Shown: piece after piece, positions 48,529 to 56,438 of the stretch
How the letters are laid out: each line of letters starts with the position of its first letter
Numbering within the stretch: the stretch's first letter is position 1
Origin: DATCKG01 sp036562385
GTDB taxonomy: Bacteria > Bacillota > Sulfobacillia > Symbiobacteriales > Symbiobacteriaceae
Direction of reading: 5' to 3'
NCBI GenBank assembly: GCA_036562385.1
Contig: DATCKG010000036.1
Coordinates: 1 to 64,000, forward strand
DNA: 64,000 nucleotides
Notes under the pieces: model-generated
Seen by the model: the letters and a program-made list of their open reading frames with translations, nothing else
What the model was told of the DNA's origin: nothing
Databases searched by the model: none
Made by a program: the position numbers and the translations under genes

Positions 48529-51369
48529 TTGGAGCGCAGGGTGCGCGTATTTGAATTAGCTAAGGAATTAAATGTGGACTCCAAGCGCGTTCTGGAGGTC
48601 CTGGAAACTTTGAAGGTGGATGTGAAAAACCATATGAGCACCATTGACCAGAAGACCGCTGAAAAGGTGGCTGAAGCAGTAAAGCGAACTCCGGCCAAGA
48701 AGGCCGGCGGAAGCCAGGCGGATGCCGCCAAGGCGGAGCGGAAAACGGAAACCACACCCAAGCCTGTGCGGGAGGCGAACCCGGCCAAATCCTCCCTCCT
48801 GGAGGATTACTTCGGTGCCAGCACCAGGCCCCGCCAGCGGGTGGAGGATATGAAGCGGGAGATGCGCCGGGTGCCCGCGGAGCAGCGCACCCCTGCAGAG
48901 CGTGTCGCCCATGCGGAACGTCCTACCCCCCAGGGGACTGCCCAGGTGCGGCCTGAGGCACAGGCCCAGGCTCACGAGGCGCCCCGGGCTGAGACGGTTC
49001 GGCCCCAGCCTGTAGTAGCGCAGGCGCCGAAGGAAGAGAAGGAAAAGTCCGCTCCGGCTCAGCCCCAGGCCAAGGGGCCGGCCGGCGAGGCGGCCGCTCA
49101 GCCTGCACCGGCGCCTGGCGAGGCCAAGGGCGCTGCGCCAGCGGCCAAGCAGGGCGGCGATGTGGGGCTGCCCACCAAGCCTGCCGCATCGGGCCGTACC
49201 GACCGGCCTGCCGCAGAGGCTGGTCCCCGGCCGGCGGCCAAGAACGGTTCCAGTGGGGTCGGCCTGCCCATCCCGGCCAGTGAGGTGGCGGCCCGCCGCG
49301 CGGCCGAAAAGGCGGCGGCCCAGGCGACCGGCGAGCGTGGTTCCAAGCCTTCCGGTCCCCGGGCAGGCGGCGGTCCCCGGCCGGGTGGCCCGCGTGGCAT
49401 GGGCCGGCGTGGCGCGCTGAGTATCCCGAAGGTGGATCCCAAGGTGGCTGAGGCTGCCAGACCCAGCGAGCGGTCGAAGGCTGGTCAGGGTGGTTCCCGT
49501 AAGAAGAGCGATATCTACGCCAAGCGGGATGTGGAGGAGTCGGCTCCTTCTGAAGAGAAGGTCTTCGGTCGCCGTGCTGCCAAGCGCAGTACGCCGGAGG
49601 AGCGGCGGGTGGTGAAGCCCGTCACGATTGAAGGGCCGATGACCGTCAAGGATCTGGCCCAGGCGATGGGCGTTACGGCGGCCGAAGTGATCAAGAAGCT
49701 GCTGACCGAGTTCGGGGTTGTGGCCACGATTAACCAGGAACTGGACGTGGATACCTGTGTCCTGGTGGCGAACGAATTTGGCGCTGAGGTCACCGTCAAG
49801 GAAGTGGAGGACGTCCTGGCCGCGTACGACCAGGTGGAGGATCCCAATGAGCCGGACGAGGTCAAGAAGCCGCGCCATCCCGTTGTGACCATCATGGGTC
49901 ACGTGGACCACGGCAAGACGTCGCTTCTGGATGCGATCCGATCCTCCCGGGTGGCCCAGGGCGAAGCCGGCGGCATCACTCAGCACATCGGCGCGTATGA
50001 GGTGGAACTGAACGGGAAGAAGATTACCTTCCTGGACACCCCCGGTCACGAGGCCTTTACCGCGATGCGTGCCCGCGGCGCCAACGTGACCGACATCGCC
50101 GTGCTGGTGGTGGCCGCGGACGACTCTGTCATGCCCCAGACGGTGGAGTCCATCAACCATGCCAGGGCGGCCAACGTGCCGATTCTGGTGGCCATTAACA
50201 AGATCGACAAGCCGGAGGCCAACCCCGAGAAGGTCAAGCAGGACCTGACCGCCTACGGCCTGGTACCCGAGGAGTGGGGCGGCGACACCATCATGGTGCC
50301 GGTGTCGGCCAAGACCAAGCAGAATCTGGACTTGCTGCTGGAGAGCATCCTCCTGCTGGCGGAACTGCAGGACCTGAAGGCCAATCCGGACAAGGAGGCC
50401 CGGGGTTGGATCATCGAGGCGCAGCTGGACAAGAATCGCGGTCCTGTGGCCACGGTGCTGATTCGGGGCGGTACGCTGCACGTCGGCGACAACTTTGTGG
50501 CCGGCACCACCTGGGGCCGCGTGCGGGCGATGATGGACCACCGCGGCCGGCGCATCAAGGCGGCGGGACCGTCCACGCCGGTACAGGTTCTGGGCTTCCA
50601 GTCTGTGCCGCAGGCCGGTGACGTCTTCCGGGTGACGCCCGATGAGAAGACCGCCCGCACCATCGCGGAGAAGCGGCTGGCCCGGGCTCAGGCCCAGCGG
50701 CAGGGTACCAAGGTCATGTCCCTGGAGGACTTCATGTCCGAAGTCGCCAAGGGCGAAATGCGGGACCTGAACGTGGTGCTGAAGGCCGACGTCCAGGGGT
50801 CGGTGGAAGCGATCCGGGGCCAGCTGGAGAAGATGCGCAACGAAGAGGTGCAGGTGAAGGTCATCCATGCCGGCGTCGGTGCCATCACCGAGACCGACGT
50901 GATGCTGGCGGCCACCTCGAAAGCGATCATCATTGGGTTCAACGTACGGCCGGATGATCGGGCCTCTCGGGCTGCCCAGGATCAGGGCGTGGATATCCGC
51001 CTGTACGGCGTGATTTACGATATCGTGAACGATATCGAAGCAGCCATGAAGGGCATGCTGACGCCGAAGATCGAGGAGGAGGTCCTCGGTCGGGCCGAGG
51101 TGCGGGAACTGTTCAAGGTGCCCAAGGTCGGCGTGGCAGCCGGTTGCATGGTGGTGAGCGGGAAGGTAGCCCGGGGTGCCAAGTACCGGGTGATCCGGGA
51201 CGGCAAGGTGGTCTGGGACGGCGAGCTGCATTCCCTCCGGCGCTTCAAGGACGAAGTCCGGGAAGTGTTGGAGGGCTTCGAGTGCGGCATTACCCTGGAG
51301 CGGTTCCAGGACTTCAAGATCGGGGACATCCTGGAGGCCTATGTGTTGAAGGAAGTGAAGGCCGAGTAG
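48529..51369 (+). CDS. infB: Translation initiation factor IF-2
   Basis: This 946-residue GTPase brings fMet-tRNA to the 30S subunit. The N-terminus RVRVFELAKELNVDSKRVLE is an IF2_N domain. A linker of about 300 residues rich in Ala, Pro, Lys and Gly follows, then a second IF2_N domain (VKDLAQAMGVTAAEVIKKLL). The G domain begins near residue 450, with GHVDHGKTSLLDAIR, DTPGHEAF and NKIDKPEAN, and is followed by the C-terminal beta barrels. TTG 48529 is taken because GACGGGGGTGA lies just before it. GTG 48541 is the alternative. Confidence 0.96.
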   Translation: MERRVRVFELAKELNVDSKRVLEVLETLKVDVKNHMSTIDQKTAEKVAEAVKRTPAKKAGGSQADAAKAERKTETTPKPVREANPAKSSLLEDYFGASTRPRQRVEDMKREMRRVPAEQRTPAERVAHAERPTPQGTAQVRPEAQAQAHEAPRAETVRPQPVVAQAPKEEKEKSAPAQPQAKGPAGEAAAQPAPAPGEAKGAAPAAKQGGDVGLPTKPAASGRTDRPAAEAGPRPAAKNGSSGVGLPIPASEVAARRAAEKAAAQATGERGSKPSGPRAGGGPRPGGPRGMGRRGALSIPKVDPKVAEAARPSERSKAGQGGSRKKSDIYAKRDVEESAPSEEKVFGRRAAKRSTPEERRVVKPVTIEGPMTVKDLAQAMGVTAAEVIKKLLTEFGVVATINQELDVDTCVLVANEFGAEVTVKEVEDVLAAYDQVEDPNEPDEVKKPRHPVVTIMGHVDHGKTSLLDAIRSSRVAQGEAGGITQHIGAYEVELNGKKITFLDTPGHEAFTAMRARGANVTDIAVLVVAADDSVMPQTVESINHARAANVPILVAINKIDKPEANPEKVKQDLTAYGLVPEEWGGDTIMVPVSAKTKQNLDLLLESILLLAELQDLKANPDKEARGWIIEAQLDKNRGPVATVLIRGGTLHVGDNFVAGTTWGRVRAMMDHRGRRIKAAGPSTPVQVLGFQSVPQAGDVFRVTPDEKTARTIAEKRLARAQAQRQGTKVMSLEDFMSEVAKGEMRDLNVVLKADVQGSVEAIRGQLEKMRNEEVQVKVIHAGVGAITETDVMLAATSKAIIIGFNVRPDDRASRAAQDQGVDIRLYGVIYDIVNDIEAAMKGMLTPKIEEEVLGRAEVRELFKVPKVGVAAGCMVVSGKVARGAKYRVIRDGKVVWDGELHSLRRFKDEVREVLEGFECGITLERFQDFKIGDILEAYVLKEVKAE

Positions 51370-51479
51370 CCGGCCTGTCAGCGGTTCGGGCACGGGCCGG
51401 TGGCGGCATCTGGCCGCTGCCGGCCTGTGGTGCACCCAGCCCGCTGGCCCCCGGCCTGGTTTGAAAGGAGGGCGCCGCC

Positions 51480-51761
51480 ATGTTCGTTGCCGCGATCCGA
51501 CTGGAGCTATCCCTTCCCTATGCCACGTCTTTGAAGGAGAAGCGGCAGGCCCTCAGTTCGCTGCTCGACCGGGTGCGTACCCGTTTCGGTGCAGCCGTGG
51601 CAGAGGTGGACGATCAGGATCTCTGGCAGCGGGCCGTGGTGGGCATCGCTTTGGTTTCCGGCGAGGAAGGACACCTCCGGGAGATGGCTGCCAAAGTGAC
51701 CAACTTTGTGGAGGCCCACTGGGACGGCGAGGTCTGCGTCGCGGAAGTGGAGATCCTGTAA
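51480..51761 (+). CDS. ylxP: DUF503 family protein YlxP
   Basis: This 93-residue protein is of the DUF503 family. IRLELSLPYATSLKEKRQAL, RVRTRFGAAVAEVDDQDLWQ and VVGIALVSGEEGHLREM are characteristic. It has a ferredoxin-like fold and an unknown molecular role, but its place between infB and rbfA implies ribosome work. ATG 51480 follows GAAAGGAGGGCGCCGCC. The 110-base infB-ylxP gap holds a GC-rich two-part hairpin near 51385-51437. Confidence 0.92.
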   Translation: MFVAAIRLELSLPYATSLKEKRQALSSLLDRVRTRFGAAVAEVDDQDLWQRAVVGIALVSGEEGHLREMAAKVTNFVEAHWDGEVCVAEVEIL

Positions 51762-51784
51762 GATTTGGAGGAGCGTGATCTTCC

Positions 51785-52192
51785 TTGTCCACGCAACAGC
51801 GTGTTGCCCGGGTGGCCGAACAGATGCGGGCCGAACTGGCCGAACTGATCCGGAACATGAAGGATCCCCGGGTGGGGTTTGTCTCGGTGGTTCAGGTGCA
51901 GGTCTCCAACGACCTGCGCCACGCCAAGGTGTACGTCAGCGTACTGGGTGACGATCAGGCGAAGAAGGAGACGATGAAGGCCTTGCAGGGGGCCACCGGG
52001 CACCTGCGGTCCGAATTGGCGCACCTGATTCGGCTGCGGTACGTCCCCGAGCTGCACTTTGTGCTGGATGAGTCCATCGAGCACGGCAGCCGTGTGGCGC
52101 AGCTGCTGGCCGAGGTGCAGCGGGAAGAGGCCCGGCGAAAGGCCGAACAACAGCAGCAGGTAGGAAATGAGCAGGAGGGGCAGGGTGAGTAA
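51785..52192 (+). CDS. rbfA: Ribosome-binding factor A
   Basis: This 135-residue factor is needed for 16S rRNA 5'-end maturation. RVARVAEQMRAELAELIRNM, KDPRVGFVSVVQVQVSNDL, AKVYVSVLG and LRSELAHLIRLRYVPELHF are standard. A charged tail follows. TTG 51785 follows GGAGGAGCGTGATCTTCC. Its stop lies inside the nrnA start region. Confidence 0.95.
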   Translation: MSTQQRVARVAEQMRAELAELIRNMKDPRVGFVSVVQVQVSNDLRHAKVYVSVLGDDQAKKETMKALQGATGHLRSELAHLIRLRYVPELHFVLDESIEHGSRVAQLLAEVQREEARRKAEQQQQVGNEQEGQGE

Positions 52193-53162
52193 GCAGCACG
52201 TGGATTTGGCTGGGGCTGCTCGCCTCATCGCCGAAGCGCAGCGGATTCTCTTTTTTCTCCATGTCTCTCCGGACGGGGACTCCATCGGTTCCACCCTGGG
52301 TCTGGTGCGGGCTCTGCGCCAGGTAGGCAAGGAGGCTGTCATCGTCGGGGTCGATCCGGTTCCCCGGATTTACCGCTTCCTTCCAGGATGGGACACCTTG
52401 TTCGTGCCGTGGCAGGAGGTGGAGGGGGAGTGGGATCTGGCCTGCCTGCTGGACTGCGGAGACCTGGACCGGGTGGGTGCCGCCTTGCCGGTGGTCCAGC
52501 GGTGCAAGCGCGTCCTGAATATCGACCACCACAGCACCAACTCCGCGTACGGCGAGTACAACTATCTCGATTTCCGGGCGGCGGCGGTGGGGGAGATGGC
52601 CTACCGGATCCTCCGGGAGCTGAAGCTGCCCCTGGACCGGGAGACGGCCACCTGCCTCTATACCTCCATCGTGGCAGATACCGGAGGCTTCCGGTATGAT
52701 TCCACAGGACCCGAAACCCACCGGATTGCCGCTGAATTGATCGAGGCCGGTGCCCGCCCCTACGACGTGGCCAGCGCCATCTTTGAGAACGAGTCCGTGG
52801 CCCGTCTGAAGCTTCTTTCCCGGGTGCTGGACACCCTCCAGGTGGACCCCGGGGGCAAGATCGCGTGGCTGAAGGTGACCCGGCAGATGCTGGAGGAGGC
52901 CGGGGCCCTGGATGAGGACGCGGAAGGGATGGTCAACTATGCCCGTTCCGTCTCGGGGGTGGAGGTGGGCCTGATCTTCCGAGAGATGCCGGATGGCGCC
53001 GTCCGGGTGGGGATGCGCTCCCGGTCCGTGGTGGACGTGGGCGAGGTGGCCCGGCAGTTCGGCGGCGGCGGGCATCCCCGTGCCGCAGGCTGTACGCTGT
53101 ACGGCACCCTGGATGAGGCGGTGGCGCGGGTGCTGGAGGCTCTCCGGAAGGTGATGACGTAG
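52185..53162 (+). CDS. nrnA: Bifunctional oligoribonuclease / pAp phosphatase NrnA (DHH family)
   Basis: This 325-residue DHH-DHHA1 phosphoesterase degrades nanoRNA and 3'-phosphoadenosine 5'-phosphate. Motifs are SPDGDSIGSTLG, LLDCGDLDRVG, the DHH motif in NIDHHSTNSAYGEYN, YTSIVADTGGFRY and the DHHA1 GGGHPRAAGCTL. GTG 52185 follows AGGAGGGGCAGG and overlaps rbfA by eight bases. An ATG at 52167 is possible but overlaps more. Confidence 0.93.
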   Translation: MSKQHVDLAGAARLIAEAQRILFFLHVSPDGDSIGSTLGLVRALRQVGKEAVIVGVDPVPRIYRFLPGWDTLFVPWQEVEGEWDLACLLDCGDLDRVGAALPVVQRCKRVLNIDHHSTNSAYGEYNYLDFRAAAVGEMAYRILRELKLPLDRETATCLYTSIVADTGGFRYDSTGPETHRIAAELIEAGARPYDVASAIFENESVARLKLLSRVLDTLQVDPGGKIAWLKVTRQMLEEAGALDEDAEGMVNYARSVSGVEVGLIFREMPDGAVRVGMRSRSVVDVGEVARQFGGGGHPRAAGCTLYGTLDEAVARVLEALRKVMT

Positions 53163-53163
53163 G

Positions 53164-54030
53164 ATGGACGGCATCCTGAACCTGCTCAAACCCCCTGGAA
53201 TGACCTCCCACGACGTGGTCAACTTCGTGCGGAAAGTCACAGGGGAGCGCCGCGTGGGCCACACCGGAACGCTGGACCCGGGAGTGGCCGGCGTTCTGCC
53301 GATCTGCGTCGGAAAAGCCACCCGACTGGCCGAGTTCGTGGCCGGGGAGGACAAGGCGTACCGTGCGGAGATCACGTTCGGGGTAACCACCACCACCCAG
53401 GACGCCTTCGGAGAGGTTACCAGCCGGTGTGACGCGTCCCACCTGCGCAGGGGCGATGTGGCCTACGTGCTGACGCGCTTTCACGGCGAGATTCTGCAGG
53501 TGCCCCCCATGGTCAGCGCCGTCAAGGTGGGGGGACGCCGGCTCTACCAGATGGCCCGGGAGGGCGTGGAGGTGGAGCGCCCGCCCCGGCAGGTGCAGAT
53601 TCACCGGCTGCAGCTTCTGGATTTCCGGCCTGGCCCCGCTCCGGTGGCCTACGTAGACGTGGTCTGCTCCAAGGGCACCTATATCCGAACCCTGGCCGCG
53701 GATATCGGCAAGGCCCTGGGAGTCGGGGGCCACGTGTCCTTTTTGGTCCGGACCCGCTCCGGCCCCTTCACCCTGGAGGAGGCGTCCACCCTGGAGGAAC
53801 TGGCCGCCGGAGAGGCTCCGCTGCTGAAGCCGGCCAGCGCCCTGGGGAACATGCCGCGGTTGGAGGTAAGCGGTGCCGCGGCCCGGCGGGTGGCGCATGG
53901 TGTGGCGCCGGCGGTAAAGACGGACCTGCCTCCGGGAACGGTGGTGGCCCTGGTGGACCCGAAGGGAGACCTTCTCGCGCTGGCGGAGGTCTCGGCCGGG
54001 GGCCTGAAATTACGAAAAGTCCTTGTATGA
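53164..54030 (+). CDS. truB: tRNA pseudouridine(55) synthase
   Basis: This 288-residue enzyme makes Psi55 in the T-loop of tRNAs. DGILNLLKPPGMTSHDVVNF, the catalytic aspartate in RRVGHTGTLDPGVAGVLPIC, DKAYRAEITFGVTTTTQDAF, VPPMVSAVKVGGRRLYQMAR and CSKGTYIRTLAADIG are all present. A C-terminal PUA-like region follows. It starts one base after nrnA. Confidence 0.96.
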   Translation: MDGILNLLKPPGMTSHDVVNFVRKVTGERRVGHTGTLDPGVAGVLPICVGKATRLAEFVAGEDKAYRAEITFGVTTTTQDAFGEVTSRCDASHLRRGDVAYVLTRFHGEILQVPPMVSAVKVGGRRLYQMAREGVEVERPPRQVQIHRLQLLDFRPGPAPVAYVDVVCSKGTYIRTLAADIGKALGVGGHVSFLVRTRSGPFTLEEASTLEELAAGEAPLLKPASALGNMPRLEVSGAAARRVAHGVAPAVKTDLPPGTVVALVDPKGDLLALAEVSAGGLKLRKVLV

Positions 54031-54040
54031 GAGGTTGTTT

Positions 54041-55027
54041 ATGAAGCTGGTATCGCGGATCGAAGATGTGCCGGCGCAGGGAACGGGCAATCTGGTGGCC
54101 ATCGGAAAATGGGACGGTGTACATCTGGGGCATCAGACCATCGTGCGGGAACTGGTGGCAGAGGCCCGCCGCACCGGTGGGCAGGCTGTGGTGGTAGGCT
54201 TTCATCCCCTGCCCATGGCGGTGCTGTGCCCGGATCAGGCGCCGCCCGCGCTGCAGACCCTGGCGGAACGGGCAGAGGTGCTGGCGGGGCTGGGGGTTGA
54301 TGTCTATCTGGCTCTGCCGTTTACGCGCGAATTTGCCAGCATGGAGCCGGAAGCATTCGTCCAGGACGTGCTGCTGGGCCAGCTCCGCGCCCGCCAGGTG
54401 ATGGTGGGCTTCAACAATACCTTCGGCCGCGGCGGCCGGGGAAATGCGGAGACCCTGACTCGGATGCTGGGCCCGCTGGGCGTGCCGGTGCGGGTCTTTC
54501 CACCGGTTACCCTGGAGGGTCAGGCCGTTTCCAGTACCGAAATCCGGCGCTTTCTGGCCTCCGGAGAGGTGGAGCAGGCGGCTCGCTTCCTGGGCCGGCC
54601 CTTCTCGGTGGACGGCGTGGTGGTTTCGGGAGACCGGCGGGGCCAGCAGTTGGGCTATCCCACGGCCAACCTGCAGGTACCGGAGGGACGGCAGCTTCCG
54701 GCCTGCGGCGTCTATGTGGCCCGGGTGACCGTGCTGGAGCAGCCCTCTTTTGGGGATGTGCTTCCGTGTACGGTGACGGTTCGCAGCGGGCCCAGCTACG
54801 GGGCGATGCTCAACCTCGGCATGCGCCCGACCTTCCAGGGGAAAGACCTGCGGATCGAAGCGCACCTGCTGGATTTCCGCGGAGACCTGTACGGGAAAGA
54901 GTTGCGGGTGGAGTTTCTCACCCGGCTCCGGGGGGAAAAGGCGTTCCCGGACGCCGATGCCCTCCGTCAGCAGTTGGCCGCGGATGAGGCCGCGGCCAGG
55001 GCGTGGTTGGAGGCCCATGGGATCTGA
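54041..55027 (+). CDS. ribF: Bifunctional riboflavin kinase / FAD synthetase
   Basis: This 328-residue enzyme makes FMN and FAD. The N-terminal nucleotidyltransferase shows AIGKWDGVHLGHQTIVREL (usually GxFDGVHxGH, here Trp for Phe) and SSTEIRRFLASGEVEQAA with its usual Ser/Thr. The C-terminal flavokinase shows LGYPTANLQVPEGRQLPACG, GVYVARV and LNLGMRPTF. ATG 54041 follows GAGAGGTTG. It overlaps the pseudouridine synthase start by 11 bases. Confidence 0.95.
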   Translation: MKLVSRIEDVPAQGTGNLVAIGKWDGVHLGHQTIVRELVAEARRTGGQAVVVGFHPLPMAVLCPDQAPPALQTLAERAEVLAGLGVDVYLALPFTREFASMEPEAFVQDVLLGQLRARQVMVGFNNTFGRGGRGNAETLTRMLGPLGVPVRVFPPVTLEGQAVSSTEIRRFLASGEVEQAARFLGRPFSVDGVVVSGDRRGQQLGYPTANLQVPEGRQLPACGVYVARVTVLEQPSFGDVLPCTVTVRSGPSYGAMLNLGMRPTFQGKDLRIEAHLLDFRGDLYGKELRVEFLTRLRGEKAFPDADALRQQLAADEAAARAWLEAHGI

Positions 55028-55745
55028 ACGGCTGGACCGGGTGCTGCACCATCTGGGTCAGGGGACCCGCCGGGAGGTCAAGGACCTGATCCGTCAGGGG
55101 CGGGTGACGGTGGACGGTGTGCCCGCCTCGGATCCGGGGCAGCCGGTGGATCCGACGGCGCAGCAGATCGCGGTGGACGGGGTGGTGCTGCGCTACCAGC
55201 GCCACTTCCACGTGCTCCTGCACAAGCCCGCGGGGGTGATCACCGCGACAGCGGACGCCCGCTGGCAGACCGTGATGGACATCCTGCCGCCGCAGCTGCG
55301 CCGGCCGGATCTGGTACCGGTGGGGCGCCTGGACCGGGACACCGAGGGGCTTTTGCTGCTGACCACCGACGGGGAACTCTGCCACCGGCTGATTTCGCCC
55401 CGATGGCACGTCCCCAAGCGCTACCTGGCCCGCCTGGACGGACCCGTGACGGAGGCGGATCGGGAGGCCTTTGCGGCCGGCATGACGCTCGCGGACGGCT
55501 ATCGCTGCCTGCCGGCCCAGTTGGAGATCGGACCGGACCCCACGGAGGCGGTGGTTACCCTGTATGAGGGGAAGTACCACCAGGTGAAGCGGATGTTCCT
55601 GGCCCGGGGCCGGAAGGTGATCTACCTGAAGCGGCTGAGCATGGGCCCGCTGGAGTTGGGCGATCTGCCCCGGGGCGCCGCCCGTTCCCTGACCGCGGAC
55701 GAGGAGGCTGCACTCTATCGGGTCACTGGACTTGCTCGCCCGTGA
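55017..55745 (+). CDS. RsuA/RluB-family pseudouridine synthase
   Basis: This 242-residue protein has an S4 domain at the N-terminus (RLDRVLHHLGQGTRREVKDL). The RsuA-type catalytic domain carries the aspartate in VPVGRLDRDTEGLLLLTTDG. HVLLHKPAGVITA, KRYLARLDG and EGKYHQVKRMFLARG also match. The target (16S position 516 or 23S position 2605 equivalent) cannot be decided from sequence. ATG 55017 follows TTGGAGGCCC. It sits where ribF and rpsO usually adjoin. Confidence 0.92.
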   Translation: MGSERLDRVLHHLGQGTRREVKDLIRQGRVTVDGVPASDPGQPVDPTAQQIAVDGVVLRYQRHFHVLLHKPAGVITATADARWQTVMDILPPQLRRPDLVPVGRLDRDTEGLLLLTTDGELCHRLISPRWHVPKRYLARLDGPVTEADREAFAAGMTLADGYRCLPAQLEIGPDPTEAVVTLYEGKYHQVKRMFLARGRKVIYLKRLSMGPLELGDLPRGAARSLTADEEAALYRVTGLARP

Positions 55746-55760
55746 CGGCTGTGCTACATT
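55732..55760 (+). promoter_or_regulatory. rpsO promoter with extended -10
   Basis: TTGCTC at 55732-55737 and TACATT at 55755-55760 are separated by 17 bases, with a TG at 55752-55753. It overlaps the end of the upstream gene. The leader of about 115 bases before rpsO could host S15 autoregulation, as known in other bacteria, but I saw no certain structure. Confidence 0.6.
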
Positions 55761-55882
55761 GAAGTTCGACGCTGTAACCGCAGTCTCGGTTGGCCGCTCC
55801 TCCGGCGGTTTACTGGGATTGTGGCGTTTGGCGGAGAAACAGCGAACTGGCAGATCGGTTCGCAACAGGAGGGTTTTTTCCG

Positions 55883-56161
55883 ATGCCGCTGACCAAAGAG
55901 CAGAAAAAGGCCATTATCGATGAGTTCAAGCGCCATGAGGGCGACACCGGTTCCCCTGAGGTACAGATCGCCCTGTTGCAAGCCCGTATTCAGGAGTTGA
56001 CCGAGCACCTGAAGGTGCACAAGAAGGATCATCATTCCCGGCGTGGCCTGATGATGATGGTGGGCCAGAGCCGGGCCCTGCAGCGCTATTTGCAGAGGAT
56101 CTCTCCTGAGCGGTACAACGCCCTGGTGGAGAAGCTGGGCATTCGCAAGTTGATGAAGTGA
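55883..56161 (+). CDS. rpsO: 30S ribosomal protein S15
   Basis: This 92-residue S15 protein matches the family along its length: EFKRHEGDTGSPEVQIALL, RIQELTEHLKVHKKDHHSRR, LMMMVGQSRALQRYL and YNALVEKLGIRK. ATG 55883 follows ACAGGAGGGTTTTTTCCG. It precedes pnp as in most bacteria. Confidence 0.97.
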   Translation: MPLTKEQKKAIIDEFKRHEGDTGSPEVQIALLQARIQELTEHLKVHKKDHHSRRGLMMMVGQSRALQRYLQRISPERYNALVEKLGIRKLMK

Positions 56162-56166
56162 AGAGT

Positions 56167-56220
56167 GACGGCAGCCCGCCGGGCGGCGTACCCGATCGCC
56201 GCCCGGCTTGCCGTCTTGCG
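56167..56220 (+). terminator. Two-part terminator hairpin after rpsO
   Basis: A perfect inner 10-bp stem (56179-56188 with 56197-56206) is extended by an outer 7-bp stem (56167-56173 with 56209-56215), followed by TTGCG. The T-run is weak, so some read-through into pnp is likely. Confidence 0.6.
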
Positions 56221-56358
56221 CCGGTTCATGATCTCAGGGCGCGTGCCACTCATATTTCGGTGCCCGTGCAGGAAAGATTATCCCGGATGTAGAAGTCCTC
56301 AAAGTTAGGAAAAAGGGTGCCAGGGTGAAGAACCCGCTGGGTAGCGGGAACGAACGAG

Positions 56359-56390
56359 CACGCGGACCCGATCCCGAGGGAGTCCGCGTG
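56359..56390 (+). other. Stem-loop in the pnp leader
   Basis: CACGCGGAC (56359-56367) pairs perfectly with GTCCGCGTG (56382-56390). It is about 50 bases before the pnp start. PNPase controls its own mRNA through a leader stem in E. coli. A similar role here is only a suggestion. Confidence 0.45.
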
Positions 56391-56438
56391 GGGTCCGTTC
56401 GGACTGCGACCGGTCCTGAGCACAGAAGGAGGACCACT

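Noticed and set aside
48840..49440. Repetitive Ala/Pro/Lys/Gly-rich sequence that looks like a low-complexity repeat
   Set aside because: It is the normal variable linker of IF-2 between the two N-terminal domains, in frame throughout.
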